From Gp7-AA6 sp036395755 (GTDB lineage Bacteria; Acidobacteriota; Thermoanaerobaculia; UBA5066; Gp7-AA6), in assembly GCA_036395755.1 (NCBI GenBank), contig DASWCZ010000028.1, forward strand, positions 1 through 64,000: 64,000 nt of DNA, read 5' to 3'. Of this stretch, positions 20,344-28,644 are shown piece by piece (positions within the stretch are counted from its first letter, which is position 1; each line of letters starts with the position of its first letter). A program made the translations under genes and the position numbers. Below the pieces are notes generated by a model. That model had not been told where the DNA came from. It saw only the letters and a program-made list of their open reading frames with translations, and made no database searches.

Positions 20344-21234
20344 TCAGACCGTGGCCGCCGGCTCGGGCTCGTTGGCCGGGACGGGGACTCCTCCGCGGGT
20401 CGAGACGTAGGCGCGGGCGCAGGCGCAGGCGAGATCGCGGACGCGCCGGATCAAGCCGACCCGGTCGGTCGCGGAAACCGCGCCCCGGGCATCGAGCACG
20501 TTGAACTGGTGCGAGCAGGCGAGCGTAGCTTCGTACGCCGGAATCACGAGACCCGCCGCGAGCGCGCTCTTCGCCTCCGCTTCCCATCGGTCGAGGAGGA
20601 GAGCGGCGAAGGCCGCGTCGGCGACCTCGAAGTAATATCGGGAGAGCTCTTCTTCCTCGACCCGCCGGATCTGCCCGTAGGTCAGAGACTCGTTCCACGG
20701 GACGTCGTAGATCGAGTCCACCTTGTTCAGGAACATCGCGATGCGCTCGAGACCGTAAGTGATCTCGGCCGAGATCGGCGACAGATCGATCCCGCCGGCC
20801 TGCTGGAAATACGTGAACTGCGTGATCTCCATCCCGTCCATCACGACCTGCCATCCGACCCCCCACGCGCCGAGCGTCGGAGACTCCCAGTTGTCCTCCT
20901 CGAAGCGAATGTCGTGCTCGGCGGCGGCGATCCCCAGTCGCTCGAGGCTGCGCAGAAACATCTCCTGGACGTCGTCCGGGGAAGGCTTCAGGATGACCTG
21001 CAGCTGAAGGTGCTTGGCGAGGCGGAACGGATTCTGGCCATAGCGGCCGTCCGCCGGACGGCGCGAGGGCTGGACGTAGGCGCACCGCCAGGGCTCCGGT
21101 CCGAGCACCTTGAGAAACGTCGCGGGGTGCATCGTCCCCGCCCCGACGGGACCGTCGTACGGCTGTTCGATCAGGCAGCCTTCCGACTCCCAGAACGCGG
21201 AGAGCTCCGCGATCAATCTCTGGAGAGCCAGCAT
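20344..21234 (-). CDS. glyQ: glycine-tRNA ligase alpha subunit
   Basis: A 296-residue catalytic subunit. The ATG at 21234 was chosen because it gives the normal start 'LQRLIAELSAFWESEGCLIEQPYDGPVGAGTMHPATFL'; the frame is open further upstream, without homology. 'PSRRPADGRYGQNPFRLAKHLQLQVILKPSPDD', 'FEEDNWESPTLGAWGVGWQVVMDGMEITQFTYFQQAGG' and 'YGLERIAMFLNKVDSIYDVPWN' are strongly conserved. It pairs with glyS immediately downstream. Confidence 0.97.
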   Translation of the reverse strand: MLALQRLIAELSAFWESEGCLIEQPYDGPVGAGTMHPATFLKVLGPEPWRCAYVQPSRRPADGRYGQNPFRLAKHLQLQVILKPSPDDVQEMFLRSLERLGIAAAEHDIRFEEDNWESPTLGAWGVGWQVVMDGMEITQFTYFQQAGGIDLSPISAEITYGLERIAMFLNKVDSIYDVPWNESLTYGQIRRVEEEELSRYYFEVADAAFAALLLDRWEAEAKSALAAGLVIPAYEATLACSHQFNVLDARGAVSATDRVGLIRRVRDLACACARAYVSTRGGVPVPANEPEPAATV

Positions 21235-21244
21235 CGTCGAAAGT

Positions 21245-21673
21245 CTACTCCACGGCCTCCGCGACGCGGTGCCCGGCGCGCTCGAGCGCACGGACCGCCG
21301 CCGCGAAACGCGCGCGCGGCACGAAAAGAAGATCGGTGTCGAAGGTCGAGATCGCGAGGATCGAAATGCGTGCAGTGGCAAGGGGTAAAACGAGCGAGGA
21401 AAGGACCCCGATCGCGTCGAAAGCGAGAGGCCCGAGAACTTCGAGGCAGCGCAGCCCGTCCTGGCGACGCACTCCGGCCGGGACCCGATCCTGCCTGCAG
21501 ACGATCGAGAGCTCCGTCGCCGTGCGCGTGATCGAGTGAAATTCGTCGCGGAGGGCCCACGCGGGAATCTTCGCCCGAGGAGAGAGACGGGCGACGGCGA
21601 AGAGACCCGGTCGCACGTTCAGCCGAAATCCCGCCGCCTCCGGCGTCCGGGGTCGTGGGCTCCCGGTTCTCAA
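21245..21673 (-). CDS. ACT-domain protein (CASTOR/ACT_7-like)
   Basis: A 142-residue protein starting at TTG, which overlaps the recO stop (TTGA). Residues 25-55 ('FAVARLSPRAKIPAW...HSITRTATELSIVC') and 80-125 ('VLGPLAFDAIGVLSSLVLPLATARISILAISTFDTDLLFV') match the paired ACT pattern of small amino-acid-sensing proteins, with the signature 'STFDTDLLFV'. Such proteins may bind amino acids; no partner enzyme is adjacent. Its place between recO and glyQ could tie it to glycine or general amino-acid status, but this is inference. Confidence 0.8.
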   Translation of the reverse strand: MRTGSPRPRTPEAAGFRLNVRPGLFAVARLSPRAKIPAWALRDEFHSITRTATELSIVCRQDRVPAGVRRQDGLRCLEVLGPLAFDAIGVLSSLVLPLATARISILAISTFDTDLLFVPRARFAAAVRALERAGHRVAEAVE

Positions 21674-22410
21674 TCTCCGAGCACCTCGGCGAGGACCCGC
21701 TGAGACTTCAACTCATGTCCCAGGAAGTTCCGGCGCGCGCGGCGGGCCACCGAGGCGAGATCGGCAAGCCCACGCGGCCGCGCCTGCGGATCGAGCGGGC
21801 TCGAGAGAAACGATCGCAGGGTCGCCATTCCCTCGGCCGTCAACCGGATCGCTTCGCCCTGGCGGCACTCGGCTCCGATGAAGCCCGGCCGGCTCTCGTC
21901 GAAATAGAGCGCCGCCTTCGGATCGAGCGGCCGGCCGCAACCGGCGCATTCCGAGGGTGACGGGAAGAGGCCCGAGAGCTTCAGGATCCAGACGTCGAAA
22001 TAGGCCGCGACGGCCGGCGGCGGCGCGCCGGCAAAAAGCGAATCCATCGCGTGACGCGCGAGCCGGTAGAACGGCTCGGCCGGGTCCGAGTCCGAAACGA
22101 ACGTCTCCAGGCTCTCGGCGAAGGCGGAGAGAAGGAGCGCGCGCTCCAGGTCCTTCGAGAGCGGGAACGACGGGCGGACCGGATCGATCGAGTCGATCGA
22201 GACCAGCTCCCGCCCCTCGCGCTCGAAGAAGACGACCCGGGCTTCCGTCATCGGCTCGAGCGTTCCCAGGAAGGCGCTGCGGGCGCCGCGCGCCCGCCGG
22301 GCGACGCCGCGTCGCCGTCCCGAGTCGCGCGTCAGGAACGAGACGATCCGGTCTTTCTCCTTCAGGGGGTAAGTCCCCAGCACGAACGCATCTGCCGTCG
22401 ACAACCGCAC
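21670..22410 (-). CDS. recO: DNA repair protein RecO
   Basis: A 246-residue RecO. The GTG at 22410 gives the normal start 'STADAFVLGTYPLKEKDRIVSFLTRDSGRRRGVARRARG', an N-terminal OB fold. The C-terminal part has only one zinc-knuckle pair, 'CAGCGRPL', plus a later 'GAECRQGEAIRL', so the four-cysteine site of classic RecO is reduced to three visible cysteines. The end, 'RNFLGHELKSQRVLAEV', is typical. RecO loads RecA on SSB-coated DNA with RecR. Earlier in-frame starts up to 22548 would extend into the mfs promoter region. Confidence 0.92.
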   Translation of the reverse strand: MRLSTADAFVLGTYPLKEKDRIVSFLTRDSGRRRGVARRARGARSAFLGTLEPMTEARVVFFEREGRELVSIDSIDPVRPSFPLSKDLERALLLSAFAESLETFVSDSDPAEPFYRLARHAMDSLFAGAPPPAVAAYFDVWILKLSGLFPSPSECAGCGRPLDPKAALYFDESRPGFIGAECRQGEAIRLTAEGMATLRSFLSSPLDPQARPRGLADLASVARRARRNFLGHELKSQRVLAEVLGD

Positions 22411-22489
22411 GCCGCGATTATGATGGGGTCGAGCTCCCGGACCCATTCCGAAGGAATTCAGGCATATTGGCATATTCGCCGAACGAATC

Positions 22490-23701
22490 ATGAAAACCGA
22501 CCCATCTCGCCGATCGGTACTGGCCCTGGGGTGGGTCTCCTTCCTCACGGACGTCTCTTCCGAGATGATCTATCCGCTGCTGCCGGCGTTCCTGACGAAG
22601 ACCCTCGGCGCGGGACCGGTGGCGGTGGGTCTGATCGAAGGGGTCGCAGAGACGACCGCCTCGCTCACGAAGATCGGGTCGGGTGTCTGGTCCGACCGCG
22701 TCCGCCGTCGCAAGCCGATCGTCCTCCTGGGCTACGGGATCGCCGCGATCGCGCGGCCGCTCGTCGCCTTCGCGCGGGTCTGGACGCAGGTGCTCGCGAT
22801 CCGGTTCACCGATCGCGTGGGCAAGGGGATTCGCACGTCCCCCCGCGACGCGCTCCTTGCCGATATCGTGCCGGCGGAGAGGCGGGGCCGGGCGTTCGGT
22901 CTCCAGCGCGCTATGGACAACGCGGGCGCGCTCGTCGGACCGCTCTTGGCCGCACTGCTCCTGAAGGTGGCGCTCGTGGACGAGCGGGGAGTTTTTCTCC
23001 TGGCCGCAGTGCCCGGGGTCGCGGCGATCCTCGTTCTCTGGCGCGCCGTTCCGGACACCGCGCGGCGTTCGATGCCCGTGGACGCGGCGCGGGGAGCGCG
23101 TGGTCCTCTTCCAAGGGATTTCTGGAAAGTCGTCGCCGTCTTCGCGTTCTTCACGCTCGCCAACTCGACCGACGCCTTCCTCCTGCTCCGCGCCCGGGAC
23201 GCCGGAGTGGCGGTCTGGCAGCTCCCGCTCCTCTGGGGTTTCTTCAACGGCGTCAAGGCCTTGACGGGCGTGCCCGGAGGGGCTTTCGCCGACCACGCGG
23301 GAAGGGTCCCCGCGATCGCGCTCGGATGGATCGTCTACGCCGTCTCCTATGCCGGTTTCGCGTTCGTCGCGCGTCCGGTCGCGGTCTGGGGCCTTTTCGT
23401 CCTCTACGCGCTCTTCTTCGGCTTGACGGAGGGCTCCGAGCGGGCCTTCGTCGCCGACCTCGTGCCGGAGGAGCTGCGCGGCCGCGCCTATGGAATGTCC
23501 TACGCGGCCGTCGGCGTCGCGGCCCTGCCGGCCTCGATCGTGTTCGGTCTCCTCTGGAAGCGGTTTGGCCCGCGAGTCGCTTTTCTGACCGGAGCGGCGC
23601 TCGCGCTCGTCGCGGCGATCGCCCTCTGGGCGGCGACAGCCGGAATGCGTTCGATACCGCGAACGCGGGAGCTCTCCGCCTCGAATTCGGCCGCGTCATG
23701 A
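22490..23701 (+). CDS. major facilitator superfamily transporter
   Basis: A 403-residue protein with about 12 membrane segments. The first is 'VLALGWVSFLTDVSSEMIYPLLPAFL', characteristic of a clade of MFS proteins with 'FLTDvSSEMiyp'. The loop 2-3 motif is 'GVWSDRVRRRKPIVLLGYGI', and 'RFTDRVGKGIRTSPRDALLAD' is a strongly conserved loop in this clade. The substrate is unknown. The stop overlaps a 50-residue gene (ATGA), so this gene leads the operon that contains mqnE. Confidence 0.9.
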   Translation: MKTDPSRRSVLALGWVSFLTDVSSEMIYPLLPAFLTKTLGAGPVAVGLIEGVAETTASLTKIGSGVWSDRVRRRKPIVLLGYGIAAIARPLVAFARVWTQVLAIRFTDRVGKGIRTSPRDALLADIVPAERRGRAFGLQRAMDNAGALVGPLLAALLLKVALVDERGVFLLAAVPGVAAILVLWRAVPDTARRSMPVDAARGARGPLPRDFWKVVAVFAFFTLANSTDAFLLLRARDAGVAVWQLPLLWGFFNGVKALTGVPGGAFADHAGRVPAIALGWIVYAVSYAGFAFVARPVAVWGLFVLYALFFGLTEGSERAFVADLVPEELRGRAYGMSYAAVGVAALPASIVFGLLWKRFGPRVAFLTGAALALVAAIALWAATAGMRSIPRTRELSASNSAAS

Positions 23702-23850
23702 AAATGAAGAAGAAGACGAAGAGGGCGAAGAAGAGGATTTCGCTGGCTCGCCTTCCTCTCCCGAAGAAGGGAGAGAAGCGGCACGGCGACCGGACGAAGT
23801 ACGCGCGCCCGAGAGAGAAGGAACGCCTGCGTCACGAGCTCGACCGCTGA
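23698..23850 (+). CDS. 50-residue very basic protein
   Basis: Starts inside the MFS stop codon (ATGA), a coupling seen at many real gene junctions in this window. The peptide is lysine- and arginine-rich throughout (MKMKKKTKRAKKRIS..., then 'RTKYARPREKERLRHELDR') with no hydrophobic segment. The charge suggests binding to RNA, DNA or ribosomes, but no family is recognised. It is 17 nt upstream of the zinc-ribbon gene. Confidence 0.55.
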   Translation: MKMKKKTKRAKKRISLARLPLPKKGEKRHGDRTKYARPREKERLRHELDR

Positions 23851-23866
23851 TACGATCATTGGTCCG

Positions 23867-24091
23867 ATGGGACCCGTCTGGAGACTCATCCGTGGCCAGA
23901 AGGACGTCTGCCACCGGTGTGGCCGCGAGATCGTCGATTTCCCCGCCGTGGGACGCGTCGTGGACTTCCAGTTCCGGCCGGTCGAAAAGTACTGCTGGGA
24001 CTGTTATCGCTATCTCCAGCCGTTCATCGACGAGATCGCTTCGGAAGCCCTGGATCCCTACCAGCCGGTGACGAAGCCGGCGATTCCTTGA
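23867..24091 (+). CDS. small zinc-ribbon protein upstream of mqnE
   Basis: A 74-residue protein with paired CxxC motifs: 'CHRC' (Cys15, Cys18) and 'CWDC' (Cys43, Cys46), a four-cysteine zinc-ribbon spacing. The rest is short beta-strand-like sequence and one helix ('LQPFIDEIASEAL'). The stop overlaps the TTG start of mqnE (TTGA), so both are probably made together. No family is recognised. A role near menaquinone synthesis is inference from coupling only. Confidence 0.7.
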   Translation: MGPVWRLIRGQKDVCHRCGREIVDFPAVGRVVDFQFRPVEKYCWDCYRYLQPFIDEIASEALDPYQPVTKPAIP

Positions 24092-25257
24092 ACGCCGGCT
24101 CCGGCCGGCTCGGGTCGGCCTTCCGCGGATCCGATCTCGCTCCGATCAGGGAGAAGGTCCTCTGCCGGGAGCGGCTCTCCTTCGAAGACGGTGTGCGGCT
24201 CTTCCAGACCCGCGACTTTCTGGGTTTAGGACGCCTGGCCAACCACGTCCGCGAAGAGCGCCACGGCAACGCGGCGTTCTACAACGTCAACCGGTACCTG
24301 AACCCGACGAACCTCTGCTGGGTCGACTGCGCCCTCTGCGCGTGGGCGAAGAAGGTGAACGAGCCGGGCGGCTACGAGCTCGCGATCGACGAGTGCGTCG
24401 AGGAGGCGGGGCGCGGGTACAGCGAAGCCGTCACCGAGTTCCACATCGTTGGTGGGCTCCATCCGACCTGGCCGTACGACTACTACACCGGTCTCCTTCG
24501 CGCGCTCAAGGAGCGTTTTCCCGGCGTGCATTTGAAGGCGTTCACGATGGTCGAGCTCGACTGGATCGCGCACGTGGGAGGCCGGTCGATCGGCGACGCG
24601 ATCCACGACCTGCGCGAGGCGGGAATGGACTCCTGCCCCGGCGGCGGAGCCGAGATCTTCGAACGGCGGGTCCGGGACGTGATCTGCAAGAACAAAATCT
24701 CGGGGGAGCGGTGGCTGGAGATCGCGCGGGAGTGCCACCTCCAGGGGATCCGCACGAACGCGACGATGTTGTACGGCCACGTCGAGACGGTCGAAGATCG
24801 GGTCGACCACCTCCTGCGGCTGCGGGAGCTGCAGGACGAGACCGGCGGATTCACGGGGTTGATTCCGCTCGCCTTCCATCCGGAGAACACTCCGCTCGCA
24901 TATCTGCCTGCAACCTCCGGCCAGCTCGATCTCCGGGTCATCGCCGCCTCGAGGCTGCTCCTCGACAACTTTCCGCACGTCAAGGCGTACTGGATCCAGA
25001 TCGGCACGAAGCTCGCGCAGGTGGCCCTCTTCTTTGGAGCCGACGATCTCGTCGGGACCGTCGTCGACGAGACGATCACGCACGCGGCCGGAGCGACGAC
25101 CGCTTCGGGAATGAGCCGGACCGACTTCGAACGACTCATCCGGGAGTCGGGTCGCGAGCCGTTCGAGCGCGACGCCGAATACCGGCGGGTCGTGCGCGGT
25201 CCCGACTCCCTTCCGGTCCCACGGAACGTTCCCCCCGCCGTCTCCGTTCCCGTTTGA
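24088..25257 (+). CDS. mqnE: aminodeoxyfutalosine synthase (radical SAM)
   Basis: A 389-residue radical SAM enzyme of the MqnE/MqnC/CofH group. The cluster motif is 'NPTNLCWVDCALCAW' (Cys77, Cys81, Cys84; CxxxCxxC). 'EFHIVGGLHPTWPYDYYTGLLRALKERFPGVHLKAFTMVELDWIA', 'SCPGGGAEIF', 'TNATMLYGHVET' and 'RLRELQDETGGFTGLIPLAFHPENT' favour MqnE, which joins the chorismate-derived enolpyruvyl compound and SAM to give aminofutalosine in the futalosine menaquinone route. The TTG start sits in the stop of the zinc-ribbon gene. No other mqn genes are in the window. Confidence 0.93.
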   Translation: MNAGSGRLGSAFRGSDLAPIREKVLCRERLSFEDGVRLFQTRDFLGLGRLANHVREERHGNAAFYNVNRYLNPTNLCWVDCALCAWAKKVNEPGGYELAIDECVEEAGRGYSEAVTEFHIVGGLHPTWPYDYYTGLLRALKERFPGVHLKAFTMVELDWIAHVGGRSIGDAIHDLREAGMDSCPGGGAEIFERRVRDVICKNKISGERWLEIARECHLQGIRTNATMLYGHVETVEDRVDHLLRLRELQDETGGFTGLIPLAFHPENTPLAYLPATSGQLDLRVIAASRLLLDNFPHVKAYWIQIGTKLAQVALFFGADDLVGTVVDETITHAAGATTASGMSRTDFERLIRESGREPFERDAEYRRVVRGPDSLPVPRNVPPAVSVPV

Positions 25258-26204
25258 CCCGGGACCGTTCCGCCGCCGCCTTCCTCCTTCTCGCCGCCGC
25301 TCTTCCGGCCGCCTGCCGGACGTCGGGATATCGCACCAAGCCGCGCGTTGCGGTCGTCGACGGGGATCCGGTCGTCCAGATGGCGCCTCCGGGAACCTTC
25401 CGGTCGGCCACCGATCCGAGCCACGTCTCCGCGGCGGAGCACTCCCATCCGCCCGGAGGAAAAGCTCGGCTGGTCGGCCTCGAGATCGGAGGAGTCGTCG
25501 TGGGTTATCCCATCGGCCTCCTCGATCGGGCAGAGGTGATCGACGACCAGGCGGCGGACCGGGCGTGGGTCGTCGCCCGCTGCGCGCTCACGCACGTGGC
25601 GGCCGTCTATGACCGGTCGGTCGACGGCCGGAGGCTGACATTCGAAAACTCCGGAGCGTTGTGGAGGGACACGTTGGTCCTCCGCGACCGGGAGACCGGC
25701 ACGTACTGGTCGGCGGCGACGGGCGTCGGGCTGTCCGGGCCACTCGCCGGCACGCGCTTGATCCCCGTTCCCGCGTCGTATACGACGGTGGCGGCCTGGC
25801 GCCGCGCCTTTCCGGAGTCGCGCTACCCCGACCTCGGCCTTCCCACCTCCGTGCCGCTCTCGATGCGGATCTACGCCGCCTCTCCGTGGCAGGGCGTCTC
25901 CGGGCAGAAGACAGGCAACCAGCGGCGCCCCGCCAAGAAAGAGCTCCTCTCGGTGGCGGCGGGAAACGAGGCCCTCGCGTTTACTCCGGAGGAAGTCCGC
26001 CGGCGCGGCCCGGTGCGCGCGACGCTTGGCGGCCGGTCGATCTCGATCGAATGGGATCCCCGCCGGCGGACCGTTCGAGCCTGGACCCTGTCGGGGGAGA
26101 CTCGGAAGGAGCTCGCGGTCGTCCCGATGTACTGGTTTGCCCTCGTCCGGCACTTCGCGGTCGTCCGAACCTTTCCGGCGCCGGAGCGAACTCGCGGGCA
26201 GTAG
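25254..26204 (+). CDS. secreted DUF3179 protein
   Basis: A 316-residue protein starting at TTG inside the mqnE stop (TTGA). A signal sequence 'AAAFLLLAAALPAAC' may end in a lipobox cysteine (Cys21). The DUF3179 pattern is clear: 'VVGYPIGLLDRAEVIDD', 'CALTHVAAVYDRSVDGRRLTFENSGALWRDTLVLRDRETGTYWSAATGVGLSGPLAGTRL'. The family has a conserved cysteine-containing core, but its biochemical role is unknown. Coupling to mqnE is unusual and may reflect only gene packing. Confidence 0.85.
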   Translation: MTRDRSAAAFLLLAAALPAACRTSGYRTKPRVAVVDGDPVVQMAPPGTFRSATDPSHVSAAEHSHPPGGKARLVGLEIGGVVVGYPIGLLDRAEVIDDQAADRAWVVARCALTHVAAVYDRSVDGRRLTFENSGALWRDTLVLRDRETGTYWSAATGVGLSGPLAGTRLIPVPASYTTVAAWRRAFPESRYPDLGLPTSVPLSMRIYAASPWQGVSGQKTGNQRRPAKKELLSVAAGNEALAFTPEEVRRRGPVRATLGGRSISIEWDPRRRTVRAWTLSGETRKELAVVPMYWFALVRHFAVVRTFPAPERTRGQ

Positions 26205-26238
26205 ACTCGCGCACAACAACTAACGAAAGGAGACTGCG

Positions 26239-26859
26239 ATGTCCCGAACTCACGGAATCCTCTGTTGTCTCGGTATTCTCTTCGTCGTTTCCACTCCCGC
26301 GATCGGACAACAGCCCACACCGGCTATGGCGGAGACTCCGGCGATGCCCGCCACGCCCGCCGTGGCAGCCATGCCGGCCAGCCCCGCAGACGGCCACACG
26401 GTCCACGTGACTGCCCCGCACGTCGTAGCGGGAAAGGTGATGGGCCCGTACCACCACTACTGCAAGGTCCTCTCTCCCGAACCGGTGATCGAGTGTCTCT
26501 GTTACCTCTCCAACGAACCCAACGCCCGGCTCGAACAGGTCGAGTACATCCTGGCGAAGTCCATCACGCGGACCGGGGCAGTGACGCTCGCGAACTGGAA
26601 CAAGAACTGGCACGATCACAAGCAGGAGATCGCGACCGGTCGCGTGCAGGTGCTCGACATGCCGCCCGACAAGGCCAAGGAAGTGGCCGACCTCGTCTCG
26701 ACGACCGACGGAATCATCTTCCACCTCTGGCCGCACGACGCGAAGGTTCCGAGTGGAAACGTCGTCATCGCACAGTCGGTGGGGCATGTGAACCTGACCG
26801 CGGCTGAGCTCAAAAAGGGCGCGGAGGAAAAACCGCCCGCGCCGCCCTCCGGAAAGTGA
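26239..26859 (+). CDS. secreted DUF1264 (OBAP-like) protein
   Basis: A 206-residue protein with a signal peptide (GILCCLGILFVVSTPAIGQ) and a proline/alanine-rich spacer containing repeated 'MP(A/T)xPA' units (residues 28-50). The folded part has 'HHYCKVLSPEPVIECLCYLSNEPNARLEQVEYILAKS' and 'NWHDHKQEIATGRVQVLDMP', matching DUF1264, known from plant oil-body-associated proteins and bacteria. Function unknown. A good AAAGGAGA ribosome-binding site lies 6 nt before the ATG. It is the last gene before a strong terminator. Confidence 0.8.
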   Translation: MSRTHGILCCLGILFVVSTPAIGQQPTPAMAETPAMPATPAVAAMPASPADGHTVHVTAPHVVAGKVMGPYHHYCKVLSPEPVIECLCYLSNEPNARLEQVEYILAKSITRTGAVTLANWNKNWHDHKQEIATGRVQVLDMPPDKAKEVADLVSTTDGIIFHLWPHDAKVPSGNVVIAQSVGHVNLTAAELKKGAEEKPPAPPSGK

Positions 26860-26898
26860 CGGCGTGAAAGGCTAGCTTTTCTTCGAGCTCGCGAAGGA

Positions 26899-26928
26899 AA
26901 AGGGGCCCTGGTTTGCCGGGGCCCCTTT
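26899..26928 (+). terminator. intrinsic terminator
   Basis: AAAGGGGCCC (26899-26908) pairs with GGGCCCCTTT (26919-26928) over a 10-nt loop. A-rich and T-rich flanks on both sides allow use from either strand between the convergent genes. Confidence 0.85.
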
Positions 26929-27018
26929 CATTTGGATGCGCTTTCCTCGGGAGACGTCGGAGCTCGCCTTTGGGTTGGCGGGTTCGGGTTGGTTTTCCGC
27001 CTTCGGCCGCCCAGTTCG

Positions 27019-27672
27019 CTAACGCGTCCAGACTTCCGGCGGAGTGATCCCCGTCTCACGATCCGCCTCGCGGGTGGTGTCGTCGAGAGAAGCCGCAATG
27101 CGGCGTAGCGCCTCTCCATTCGAAACCTCCGGGTCGACCGGGAACGGCTCGCCGTAGACGACGACGTTTCGGGAGAACGGCCGAGGCAGCAGGTACCGAT
27201 CCCACGACGAGAGGAAGCGCGGCCGCGCGCTCGAAAACGTGATCGGGAGGATCCAGCCCCCCGTCAACCGCGCGAGCTGGACGATACCGGGCTGGACTGT
27301 TCGCGGCGGCCCGGTCGGGCCGTCGACCGTCAGCGCCGCGGCGCGACCGGAGCGAACGCGCCGAACCATCTCGCGGAGCGCTTGCGAGCCCCCTTGCGTG
27401 GACGAGCCCCGCACCACCGAGTAACCGTTCGACTGGAGCCAGCCCGCGATCAACTCCCCGTCCCTCGAACGGGAGGCCATCGTCACGATGCCCTCGTACC
27501 GGTGCGCCTGGATGGACAGAAACATCCGCCCGTGCCAGAGGGCGAACAGGATCGGGACGGCTCGAGCCTTCAGTTCGAGATACCGCTCGAAGTGGATGCG
27601 CTCGACGGAGAGCGTCGCGCGGTGGAGAGAGACGACTGCGCCCGCGAGGCGGGAAAGGATTACGGGAGCCAC
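27019..27672 (-). CDS. DUF374 lysophospholipid acyltransferase family protein
   Basis: A 217-residue protein of the LPLAT superfamily. The active-site region is 'PILFALWHGRMFLSIQAHRYEGIVTMASRSRDGELIAGWLQSNGYSVVRGSSTQGGSQALREM', where the DUF374 family has WH in place of the NH of the usual NHx4D motif. It continues with 'ALTVDGPTGPPRTVQPGIVQLAR'. It probably moves acyl chains in lipid A or phospholipid synthesis at the inner membrane. The GTG start follows the serine-hydrolase stop by 3 nt, so both are likely in one operon. Confidence 0.88.
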   Translation of the reverse strand: MAPVILSRLAGAVVSLHRATLSVERIHFERYLELKARAVPILFALWHGRMFLSIQAHRYEGIVTMASRSRDGELIAGWLQSNGYSVVRGSSTQGGSQALREMVRRVRSGRAAALTVDGPTGPPRTVQPGIVQLARLTGGWILPITFSSARPRFLSSWDRYLLPRPFSRNVVVYGEPFPVDPEVSNGEALRRIAASLDDTTREADRETGITPPEVWTR

Positions 27673-27675
27673 GCC

Positions 27676-28644
27676 CTATCGGACTGCCGGAGCCGCGGCG
27701 AAAAGAGAGGCGACCTTCTCGTAAACCCGCGGGATGACGCCGGGAACCGTCCGAACTCCCTTGGTGAAGACGGCGATCACGAAATCCGCGCCCTCCGGAA
27801 AGAGGATGCGACCGACCAGGTGATGGTAGTCGTAGGCGTCCCCTGACTTCGACCAGAGGCGCGCGCCGGCCGCCAGCTTTTTCCCGACGAGCCGGGCGTC
27901 CTCGAGCTCGAGGTCCTCGTACGGCTTCTCGGGCGTGATGTCGCGGGCGAGGAGCCCGAGCATTTCCCGGGTCCCGGCCGGTCCGACGATCTCGCCCCGA
28001 GCGATCTCCTTGAACAGGCGCGCGACGTCGTCCGGCGTGAAGCGATTCCGGTTTCGGCCGCCGTCCCGGAAGATCTGCTCCCGCCCGTAGGCGTCCTCGC
28101 AGAATGTCTTCTGGTTCGCGTTGAAGTCGTGGTAGCCGCGCGCGAGAAAGAACCGGTTCATGGCGTTTCGCCGCTTCTTCCACTTCTCCCATTTGCGCGT
28201 GCTCTCGATCTCGGGCCCGGACGTCGTATCGGTGATCGCGTCGACGACGAAGCCCGTCGCGTCGTTGGAAGAGACCGTGATCATGTCGTGAACGGCGCGC
28301 ACGAGCTCCGGGGTGTCCTTCAATCGGCCGGCCTCCTTCTCGCTCTCGTAGTAGACGAGGTAGAAGGCCTTGACGACGGAGGCCGGGTAGTACGCGACGT
28401 CGCCGTGGTACGAGCCGGCGGAGAACGCGCCGCCGGTCCGCGGCGCGAGATCGATGACCGAGATCGAGAGTCCCTCTTGCGTGAGCCCCGCCGATCCGAA
28501 TTGAGCGACGACCTCGGTCGCGATCCGGGCGAGAGCGGCATCGAGCTCCGGCAATCGCTCGATCGGAGCGGCGCGAGGCGGCTCGGCCGCGCGAAGAGAA
28601 CTCGAGAGAAAGAGGAGGAGAAGGACGGAGACGGCCCGCGTCAG
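27676..28644 (-). CDS. class A beta-lactamase-like serine hydrolase
   Basis: A secreted serine hydrolase of about 322 residues. SxxK is 'PASVVK', SxN is 'SSN' in 'MITVSSNDATGFVVD', and KSG is 'LWSKSG', so the penicillin-binding-type active site is complete. The TTG at 28554 would start mid-protein without a signal peptide. A CTG at 28644 overlaps the stop of the upstream gene (CTGA) and adds a convincing signal sequence (RAVSVLLLLFLSSSLRAAEP), so I place the start there. Whether it is a lactamase or a peptidoglycan enzyme is not decided; the omega-loop ExxLN motif is not evident. Confidence 0.8.
   Translation of the reverse strand: MTRAVSVLLLLFLSSSLRAAEPPRAAPIERLPELDAALARIATEVVAQFGSAGLTQEGLSISVIDLAPRTGGAFSAGSYHGDVAYYPASVVKAFYLVYYESEKEAGRLKDTPELVRAVHDMITVSSNDATGFVVDAITDTTSGPEIESTRKWEKWKKRRNAMNRFFLARGYHDFNANQKTFCEDAYGREQIFRDGGRNRNRFTPDDVARLFKEIARGEIVGPAGTREMLGLLARDITPEKPYEDLELEDARLVGKKLAAGARLWSKSGDAYDYHHLVGRILFPEGADFVIAVFTKGVRTVPGVIPRVYEKVASLFAAAPAVR

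Noticed and set aside
22411..22548. N-terminal extension of RecO up to 22548
   Set aside because: The extra 46 residues have no RecO similarity and would overlap the MFS start region; GTG 22410 gives the family N-terminus.
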